Positions 1 through 4,824 of a DNA stretch of 6,135 nucleotides are shown here, piece by piece. Where the stretch lies: positions 1 through 6,135 of the forward strand of contig JAUPKM010000408.1 of assembly GCA_030837445.1 (NCBI GenBank), in the 5' to 3' direction. How positions within the stretch are numbered: position 1 is the first letter of the stretch; every line of letters starts with the position of its first letter. The notes below the pieces were generated by a model. That model saw only the letters and a program-made list of their open reading frames with translations. It did not search any database and was not told the origin of the DNA. The stretch is from Actinomycetota bacterium. GTDB lineage: Bacteria > Actinomycetota > Actinomycetes > S36-B12 > UBA10799. Position numbers and translations under genes: made by a program.

Positions 1-9
1 CCCAAGTAG
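1..9 (+). CDS. Possible 3' end of an upstream gene (last two codons and stop)
   Basis: In frame 1 the window opens with CCC AAG TAG, which could be the end of a preceding gene. The TAG would share its last G with the GTG start of rnhB, a common overlap between coupled genes. In related actinobacteria the gene before rnhB is usually lepB (signal peptidase I), but two codons cannot identify it, and the stop could equally be chance. Confidence 0.25.
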   Translation, partial: PK

Positions 10-716
10 TGGCCACCAGTGGTCCGACCATGCGGTTGGAGCGGTCGCTGTTGCGGACCGGGGCCGTCGCGGTGGGAATGGACGAGGTCGGACGTGGGGC
101 GTTGGCCGGGCCGGTGGCGGTCGGGGCGGTCGTGGTGGCTGCGGACACCGGTCGGCCACCCGCCGGGGTGCGGGACAGCAAACAGTTGCGTCCCGCTGCT
201 CGGGAGGCGCTGGTCGAGCCGATCCGCCGGTGGGCCTTGGCCTCCGGTGTCGGAATGGCATCGGCGGCGGAGATCGACGAGATCGGGATCGTCGCGGCCC
301 TCGGACGGGCCGGGGCCCGGGCGCTGCGACAGGTGAGTGTGGTTCCAGTGGACGTGGTGTTGCTCGACGGCAACCACGACTGGCTCAGCCCGCAACTGGC
401 CGGGGCGGACTGCGCCGGGCCGCGGGTGATGACTGTGGTGCGCGGTGATGGCCGGTGCACTTCGGTGGCGGCCGCGAGCGTGCTGGCCAAGGTGGCACGC
501 GATGCGCTGATGGTGGCTTTGCACGAGGACCATCCGCAGTATGGCTGGGATTCGAACAAGGGCTACTCCGCCGATGTCCACAGGTCGGGTCTGCTGGAGT
601 ACGGGCCGTGTCGGCTGCACCGGCAAAGCTGGCGGTTGCCCGAAGGTGCCGAAGTCCGGCCGCGGGTGGAGCAGGTATCTTCGGCCCCGAGCGGTCGAGT
701 TGGGAGTCACGCGTGA
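9..716 (+). CDS. rnhB: Ribonuclease HII
   Basis: RNase HII cuts the RNA strand of RNA-DNA hybrids in the cytoplasm and removes single ribonucleotides misinserted into DNA. The 235-residue product has the family signature GMDEVGRGALAGP near residues 23-35, with catalytic D25 and E26 and the GRG substrate-recognition motif at 28-30. The other two metal ligands are D120 in LLDGN and D147 in VVRGD, where many relatives have KGD. DSK (56-58), the AAASVLAKVARD block (about 154-165) and NKGYS (183-187) are also typical. The GTG at 9 is preferred because the stretch GPTMRLERSL before the core resembles the N-terminus of Streptomyces RNase HII. An ATG at 30 is the alternative, and the frame stays open to the window edge, so an earlier start cannot be excluded. 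A tail of roughly 30 residues after the core is low in complexity and probably not catalytic. The gene overlaps the next one by 4 bp. Confidence 0.95.
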   Translation: MATSGPTMRLERSLLRTGAVAVGMDEVGRGALAGPVAVGAVVVAADTGRPPAGVRDSKQLRPAAREALVEPIRRWALASGVGMASAAEIDEIGIVAALGRAGARALRQVSVVPVDVVLLDGNHDWLSPQLAGADCAGPRVMTVVRGDGRCTSVAAASVLAKVARDALMVALHEDHPQYGWDSNKGYSADVHRSGLLEYGPCRLHRQSWRLPEGAEVRPRVEQVSSAPSGRVGSHA

Positions 717-1027
717 GCACGGAAGACCTGGAACGCTATGAGAGCGAGATCGAACTTGCGCTGTACCGGGAGTATCGGGATGTGGTCGGACTCTTCAGGT
801 TCGTGGTGGAGACCGAGCGCCGGTTCTACCTGGCCAATCAGGTAGACGTCAAGGTTCGCTCCTCCGATGGGGGTGAGGTGTTCTTCGAGGTCAGCATGGC
901 CGACGCCTGGGTCTGGGATATCTACCGGCAGGCGCGATTCGTGAAGAACGTGCGCGTGCTGAGCTTCAAGGACGTCAATGTCGAGGAACTCGTACCGACC
1001 GCGTTGGAACCCCCCGCCAACCGGTGA
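713..1027 (+). CDS. DUF2469 family protein (conserved actinobacterial, unknown function)
   Basis: This 104-residue acidic protein belongs to the DUF2469 family, which in actinobacteria sits directly after rnhB (Rv2901c in M. tuberculosis). Its function is not known. Diagnostic stretches are EDLERYESEIELALYREYRD at residues 4-23, FRFVVETERRFYLAN (28-42) and MADAWVWDIYRQARFV (62-77). The sequence looks like a compact soluble domain without signal peptide or membrane segment. The frame is open far upstream, but the GTG at 713 is chosen because it gives the family's usual N-terminus and has a GGGAG ribosome site at 702-706, six bases away. GTG and the rnhB stop share the bases GTGA, so translation is probably coupled to rnhB. 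The stop faces the stop of the antiporter gene on the other strand with only 8 bp between, so no separate terminator fits there. Confidence 0.93.
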   Translation: MSTEDLERYESEIELALYREYRDVVGLFRFVVETERRFYLANQVDVKVRSSDGGEVFFEVSMADAWVWDIYRQARFVKNVRVLSFKDVNVEELVPTALEPPANR

Positions 1028-1035
1028 CGGACGGT

Positions 1036-2406
1036 TCAGCCGGTCTCGCCGTGCAGATGTCGGCGCATCCGCCAATACATGGCCAGCCCACCAAGACATG
1101 CGACCACTGCCAGCGCAAGTAGGTCCCACCGGGTGTCCTGGGCGGTGAAGGCGCCGTAGACGATCAACAGCGAGAAGAGTCCCGCGACAGTGGCGACGGC
1201 GCCGTCTATTCGCCAGTGGGAAGTCTCGGTCCGCGCCTTCTTGTTCAACGAGGCCTTGATCAGGGCGAGCGCACTGAGGAAGTAGGGCACCGAGGCGCTC
1301 AGGCCGGCGAGCAGCACGACGACGTTGAAAACCCCGGCACCGGATTGGCCCAGGTAGGCGACCACCAGCAGGACCGAGGAGAGTCCGGTGGAGAAGATGA
1401 TCCCGAAGGCGGGCACACCGTTGCGCGACTGGTCGGCGAACTTCTGCGGGAACAGGCCCTGATCTGCGGCGGCTTTCGACATCTCGGCACAGACCATGGT
1501 CCAGCCATTGATCGCGCCGAAGCCGGAGATGATGGCGGCCACCGCGACCGCATATCCAGCCCAGGAACCACCGAAGATCGCATCGAACGAGAGCACGAAG
1601 GGCTGGGCGCCGGGGGCGCGCAGCTGGGAGTTCGAAACGGTCCCCATGATCACGAAGGTGGACAGCAGGTAGACGACCGAACAGGCAAGGGTGCCGAACA
1701 GGCTCGCCAACGGGACATTCCGGCGGGGGTTGCGCACCCGGGCCGCGGCGATCGACGCCGTTTCCACACCCAGGTAGGCGAAGACGGCCAGCGCCATGGT
1801 CGCGACGATGGCAGCGATCGGTCCGGTGCCGCCGACGATGAATGGCTCCAGGTTGGCCGGCTCGATGAAGAACAGACCGATCGAGATGAAAACCAGTGGA
1901 ATGGACTTCAGCAGCGTGGTGGTCACCTGCACAGTGGCCATGTTCTTCACGCCGGACAGGTTGATCCAGGCGGGCAGCCAGAGTCCGACGAGTCCGATCA
2001 GAATGCTGAACCAGGCGTCTCCATCCTTATTGATGAACACCTGCACATAGATGACCCAGCCCACCACCATGGCCGATCTGGACACCCAGGCTGTGATCCA
2101 GTAGAACCAGGCGGCGGAGAAGCCCGCGGCAGGGCCGAACGCGGCTCGCGCGTACGCGTAGGGCCCACCCCGCGCCGGCAGTCGCCTGGCCAGCGCTCCG
2201 AACGTCAATGCGAGTGCGATGGCACCGACCGCCGCCAAGGCAAAGCCGAGCAACGAGATCGGGCCGTAGGCGGCGAACGAGACCGGTAGTACGAACACAC
2301 CGGTGCCGATGACAGAACCCATCACCAAGGCGGTGGCGGCAACGAGGCCCAACCCGGTTCGTCCGGTCGCCTCACCCTCGGTGCGGACGGCTTCTTCGGT
2401 GCTCAT
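1036..2406 (-). CDS. APC-superfamily amino acid/polyamine antiporter, AdiC-like
   Basis: This is an inner-membrane transporter of 456 residues with about 12 hydrophobic helices, the usual size for the basic amino acid/polyamine antiporter family. Helix 1 carries the unwound GSVIGTGVF motif (30-38), followed by GGPYAYARAAFGP (80-92), with Y102 in FYW at the position of a substrate-site tyrosine. Helix 6 has YLGVETASIAA (211-221), and E215 matches the proton-linked E208 of AdiC. GWTMVCAEMSKAAADQGLFP (301-320) includes W302, matching AdiC W293. Two differences stand out: AdiC gate residue W202 is F209 here, and N22 is a serine. The substrate may therefore not be arginine/agmatine; other amino acids or polyamines are possible. 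The start at 2406 gives a normal short N-tail and has a good ribosome site; the frame extends to 2526 but that added piece looks non-coding. The gene is convergent with DUF2469 and divergent from the PLP enzyme. Confidence 0.9.
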   Translation of the reverse strand: MSTEEAVRTEGEATGRTGLGLVAATALVMGSVIGTGVFVLPVSFAAYGPISLLGFALAAVGAIALALTFGALARRLPARGGPYAYARAAFGPAAGFSAAWFYWITAWVSRSAMVVGWVIYVQVFINKDGDAWFSILIGLVGLWLPAWINLSGVKNMATVQVTTTLLKSIPLVFISIGLFFIEPANLEPFIVGGTGPIAAIVATMALAVFAYLGVETASIAAARVRNPRRNVPLASLFGTLACSVVYLLSTFVIMGTVSNSQLRAPGAQPFVLSFDAIFGGSWAGYAVAVAAIISGFGAINGWTMVCAEMSKAAADQGLFPQKFADQSRNGVPAFGIIFSTGLSSVLLVVAYLGQSGAGVFNVVVLLAGLSASVPYFLSALALIKASLNKKARTETSHWRIDGAVATVAGLFSLLIVYGAFTAQDTRWDLLALAVVACLGGLAMYWRMRRHLHGETG

Positions 2407-2412
2407 CGACCA

Positions 2413-2416
2413 CTCC
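2413..2416 (-). promoter_or_regulatory. Ribosome binding site that sets the antiporter start
   Basis: Read on the minus strand, GGAG lies six bases before the ATG at 2406. This supports the 456-residue form over the longer reading from 2526, whose extra 40 residues are rich in R, G and P and resemble no transporter N-terminus. Confidence 0.6.
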
Positions 2417-2471
2417 GATCCGACCCGGCGGTGACCGGGACCTGTGACCCGTGGCCGCGCGAACTGCTTCC

Positions 2472-2500
2472 AACCTAGGGGAGCGGCGCGACTGAGTCCC
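2472..2500 (-). promoter_or_regulatory. Candidate promoter of the antiporter gene
   Basis: On the minus strand TAGGTT (2477 down to 2472) fits the actinobacterial -10 pattern TANNNT. A weak -35, GGGACT (2500 to 2495), stands 17 bases upstream and shares only GAC with TTGACA. Transcription would start near 2465 and leave a leader of about 60 bases. It falls inside the longer reading frame to 2526, again favouring the start at 2406. This is pattern matching only. Confidence 0.3.
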
Positions 2501-2516
2501 GGCTGGGCAGCCAGCC
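2501..2516. repeat. Inverted repeat (6-4-6) next to the antiporter -35
   Basis: GGCTGG and CCAGCC are perfect complements around the 4-base spacer GCAG. The element abuts the candidate -35 of the minus-strand promoter, where a regulator could bind. Arms this short occur by chance in GC-rich DNA, so the regulatory role is a guess. Confidence 0.3.
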
Positions 2517-2578
2517 AGATTCCCACCGCCGAGACTGGGCCGATGTCCGACTGCCGTGCGCTCCGCCAACCTGCATGC

Positions 2579-2594
2579 CGACCGACGCCGGTCG
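2579..2594. repeat. Inverted repeat (6-4-6) abutting the PLP-gene -10
   Basis: CGACCG and CGGTCG pair perfectly around ACGC, ending at the base before the TAGTGT candidate -10. It would lie in the promoter spacer, a classic operator position. It has the same geometry as the repeat at 2501-2516 but different arm sequences, so one regulator need not bind both. Confidence 0.3.
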
Positions 2595-2600
2595 TAGTGT
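2595..2600 (+). promoter_or_regulatory. Candidate -10 element for a leaderless PLP-enzyme transcript
   Basis: TAGTGT fits TANNNT and ends 7 bases before the ATG at 2608, so RNA synthesis would start at or next to the A of the start codon. Leaderless mRNAs are common in actinobacteria. No convincing -35 is seen 16-19 bases upstream. The alternative is ordinary initiation from GAGG at 2601-2604, but its 3-base spacing is very short. Confidence 0.4.
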
Positions 2601-2607
2601 GAGGAAC

Positions 2608-4350
2608 ATGGAGTCCACCGCCGCGTTGCCCCCCGCTCGTCAGGATCTGCCGGAGACGCCGCTATTGGAGCGCATCCGGGAATCGGTCATCGGGGACGAC
2701 CAGGTGATGCCTGGACCCTACGGCCCGCGGCGCATCACCTACGCCGACTACACAGCCAGCGGTCGAGCCTTGACGTTCATCGAGGACTTCATCAGGGATG
2801 AAGTCCTGCCTCGATACGCCAACACCCACACGGAAAGCAGCGGCACCGGGCTGCAGACCACTCGACTACGCGAGGATGCCCGGCGGCTCGTGGCGGAGGC
2901 TGTCGGGGCCGATCAGGACTACGCCGTGATCTTCGCCGGTGCCGGGACGACCGGAGCGATCGACAAACTGGTCGGGGTGTTGAACCTGCGGCTGCCGGCA
3001 GACCTCGACGCCAAGTACCACCTATCGGAGGCGATTCCGGCAGGTGAACGACCGGTGGTCTTCATCGGCCCGTTCGAGCATCACAGCAACGAATTGCCCT
3101 GGCGGGAGTCAATCGCCGATGTGGTGACAATTCCCGAGGATGCCGATGGACATATCGACCTCGGCATGTTGGAGTCCGAACTTGTCCGGTTCGCCGATCG
3201 GCCGCTGTTGATAGGCTCCTTCAGCGCCGCCAGCAATGTCACCGGGATCGTGTCAGATGTCCGCAGCATCACCGCCAAACTGCACGAATACGGGGCCCTT
3301 TCCTTCTGGGACTATGCGGCCGCCGCGCCTTACGTCGACATCGACGTTGCGCCGAACGGTGAGCCCGAATTTGCGATGGACGCCATGTTCTTCTCGCCGC
3401 ACAAATTCATCGGCGGCCCGGAGACCCCGGGAGTGCTGGTCGCGAAACGGACGCTACTGACGAACACGGTGCCGGATGTGGTCGGCGGCGGAACAGTCCA
3501 GTTCGTCAACCCCGATGATCATGCGTACCTCACCGACGTGGTGAACCGGGAGGAGGGCGGTACGCCGGCAATTATCGAGGCGATTCGCGCCGGCTTGGTG
3601 CTGCAGTTGAAGTCAGCGGTAGGAGTTGAGGTGATCCGCTCGCATGAGAACGACTTCGTGCAGCGCGCGCTGGCGACGTGGAGTCAGCAGCCGTCCATCG
3701 AGATCCTCGGGAATCAGGCCGCCGACCGGATCTCGATTGTGTCGTTCACCATCCACACCCCCAGCGGACGGTACCTGCACCACAATGCCGCGGTGGCGAT
3801 GCTGAACGACCTGTTCGGTGTGCAATCGCGCGGCGGTTGTTCATGTGCCGGGCCCTACGGTCACCGTCTATTGGGGATCAACCTCGCCGAGAGTCACGAA
3901 TTCGAGCGGGAGGTGACCATCGGCTGCGAGGGCATCAAACCAGGCTGGATTCGAGTCAACTTCAATTACTTCATCTCCGAGGTCGTCTTCGAGTACGTCG
4001 TCAAGTCGGTGCAGTTGATCGCGGAGTACGGCTGGCGGCTGCTGCCCGACTACACATTTGACCCGATGTCGGGGCTGTGGCGGCACCGCAACGGTCCGAT
4101 CGAACCGCCGTTGAGGTTAAGTCAGGTGTCCTACGACGCGCAGGGTCGACTGACGTACCCGCACCACGACGATCGCGCAGACGAGGCAGCGCTGGCGGGG
4201 TATCTGGAGGAAGGTCGCCGAATCCTGGTCGACGCCCAACCGGATACCCAACCGACCGACAGCGGGCAGTTGGTCTCGGCCGGACTTGTGCGGGCCGACT
4301 TCGAGGAATTGCGCTGGTTCGAACTCCCCGCGTCCTGCATGGCCGGATAG
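2608..4350 (+). CDS. Class-V aminotransferase-fold PLP enzyme (cysteine-desulfurase-like)
   Basis: A 580-residue soluble fold-type I PLP enzyme; SufS and CsdA have about 400 residues. ADYTASGRAL (46-55) and YANTHTESSGTGLQTTRLRE (70-89) mark a subgroup I recall as annotated only 'aminotransferase class V'. Core landmarks follow the SufS order: phosphate loop GAGTTGAID (111-119), H158 in EHHSN for ring stacking, D235 in WDYAAAA for the ring nitrogen, K266 in SPHKFIGG as the Schiff-base lysine, and GGTP (317-320). QSRGGCSCAGP (406-416) aligns with the SufS loop RTGHHC; by spacing from R408 the match to the catalytic cysteine is C413, with C411 extra. The helper glutamine of SufS (DGAQA) is alanine here. 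About 100 residues after the core end in RWFELP. Reaction and substrate are unknown: desulfurase, selenocysteine lyase, transaminase or epimerase are all possible. The ATG at 2608 is preferred over 2575 because of the TAGTGT just upstream. The gene is divergent from the antiporter. Confidence 0.88.
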   Translation: MESTAALPPARQDLPETPLLERIRESVIGDDQVMPGPYGPRRITYADYTASGRALTFIEDFIRDEVLPRYANTHTESSGTGLQTTRLREDARRLVAEAVGADQDYAVIFAGAGTTGAIDKLVGVLNLRLPADLDAKYHLSEAIPAGERPVVFIGPFEHHSNELPWRESIADVVTIPEDADGHIDLGMLESELVRFADRPLLIGSFSAASNVTGIVSDVRSITAKLHEYGALSFWDYAAAAPYVDIDVAPNGEPEFAMDAMFFSPHKFIGGPETPGVLVAKRTLLTNTVPDVVGGGTVQFVNPDDHAYLTDVVNREEGGTPAIIEAIRAGLVLQLKSAVGVEVIRSHENDFVQRALATWSQQPSIEILGNQAADRISIVSFTIHTPSGRYLHHNAAVAMLNDLFGVQSRGGCSCAGPYGHRLLGINLAESHEFEREVTIGCEGIKPGWIRVNFNYFISEVVFEYVVKSVQLIAEYGWRLLPDYTFDPMSGLWRHRNGPIEPPLRLSQVSYDAQGRLTYPHHDDRADEAALAGYLEEGRRILVDAQPDTQPTDSGQLVSAGLVRADFEELRWFELPASCMAG

Positions 4351-4397
4351 GCCAGATCGGTAGCCAGCTGCGCAGTTCGTCCACAGAGTTGCACCGG

Positions 4398-4425
4398 GTG
4401 CTGGCGCCGACGCGTCCGCCGGCAC
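4398..4425 (+). terminator. GC-rich hairpin between the PLP gene and yraN
   Basis: GTGCTGGCG (4398-4406) pairs with CGCCGGCAC (4417-4425) over 9 bp with one G-U pair and a 10-base loop. No T-run follows, so it could be a U-tract-less actinobacterial terminator or a leader structure for yraN. It overlaps the small palindrome GCACCGGGTGC at 4391-4401, which could compete for the left arm. The rest of the 102-bp gap (4351-4452) holds no clear TANNNT promoter. Confidence 0.35.
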
Positions 4426-4452
4426 AGGATTGCATCCCAAGGGGGTGCGGTC

Positions 4453-4824
4453 ATGGGTCGAAACCAAGCATTGGGCCGATATGGCGAGGACGTCGCCTGT
4501 CGACATCTGATTGATGCAGGACTGCAGGTGCTGGAACGGAACTGGCGCTGCAAGGAGGGGGAGATCGACATCGTGGCGCGGGCCGACGGTGTCCTGGTCG
4601 TCTGCGAGGTCAAGACCCGTACCGGACATCGGTTTGGCGGTGCCAGGGAGGCGTTCACTGCGCGCAAGGTTCGGCGGCTGCGCCGGCTCGCCGGGCTCTG
4701 GCTGCGGGCCGCACCGGGTCGCGGTATCCAGCTCGGGTTCACCGCCGTGCGGCTGGATGCGATTGCGGTTCAGCGTCCTGCGCGGGGTCCGGCGATCATC
4801 GAGCACATCATGGGAGTGGGGTGA
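4453..4824 (+). CDS. yraN: YraN / UPF0102 family protein, putative nuclease fold
   Basis: This 123-residue protein matches the UPF0102 family in length and motifs. Members have a restriction-endonuclease-like fold and are predicted, not firmly shown, to act on nucleic acids. The sequence shows ALGRYGEDVACRHL at 6-19, NWRCKEGEIDIVAR (30-43) and CEVKTRTG (51-58). E37, D39, E52 and K54 form the D/E-(x)n-ExK pattern of nuclease active sites. RKVRRLRRLAGLWL (71-84) is nearly the same as in the M. tuberculosis homologue Rv2898c, and HIMGVG ends the protein as HLQGIG does there. The ATG at 4453 follows AAGGGGG (4439-4445) at seven bases. The stop TGA overlaps the ATG of comM by one base, so the two are very likely one transcript and translationally coupled, with dprA expected beyond the window. 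Confidence 0.93.
   Translation: MGRNQALGRYGEDVACRHLIDAGLQVLERNWRCKEGEIDIVARADGVLVVCEVKTRTGHRFGGAREAFTARKVRRLRRLAGLWLRAAPGRGIQLGFTAVRLDAIAVQRPARGPAIIEHIMGVG

Noticed and set aside
455..712. Upstream extension of the DUF2469 frame inside rnhB
   Set aside because: The frame is open but lies within the catalytic part of rnhB and encodes nothing like DUF2469; the GTG at 713 has its own ribosome site and the family N-terminus.
1216..2289. 357-codon open frame on the plus strand opposite the antiporter
   Set aside because: Its product is rich in G, D, R, E, Q and H with no hydrophobic core or motif. It mirrors a clear transporter gene, and long antisense frames are usual in GC-rich coding DNA.
2431..2449. 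Two GTGACC copies 13 bases apart in the divergent region
   Set aside because: They are six-base repeats in GC-rich DNA, downstream of the antiporter promoter candidate, with no further structure to support an operator.
2407..2526. N-terminal extension of the antiporter to an ATG at 2526
   Set aside because: The extra 40 residues resemble no transporter N-terminus, cover the likely promoter, and lie upstream of a well-placed ribosome site at 2413-2416.
4117..4806. 229- and 203-codon minus-strand frames across the PLP gene end and yraN
   Set aside because: Both are antisense to recognised genes and low in complexity, without a ribosome site or domain; the 102-bp gap alone could not hold them.
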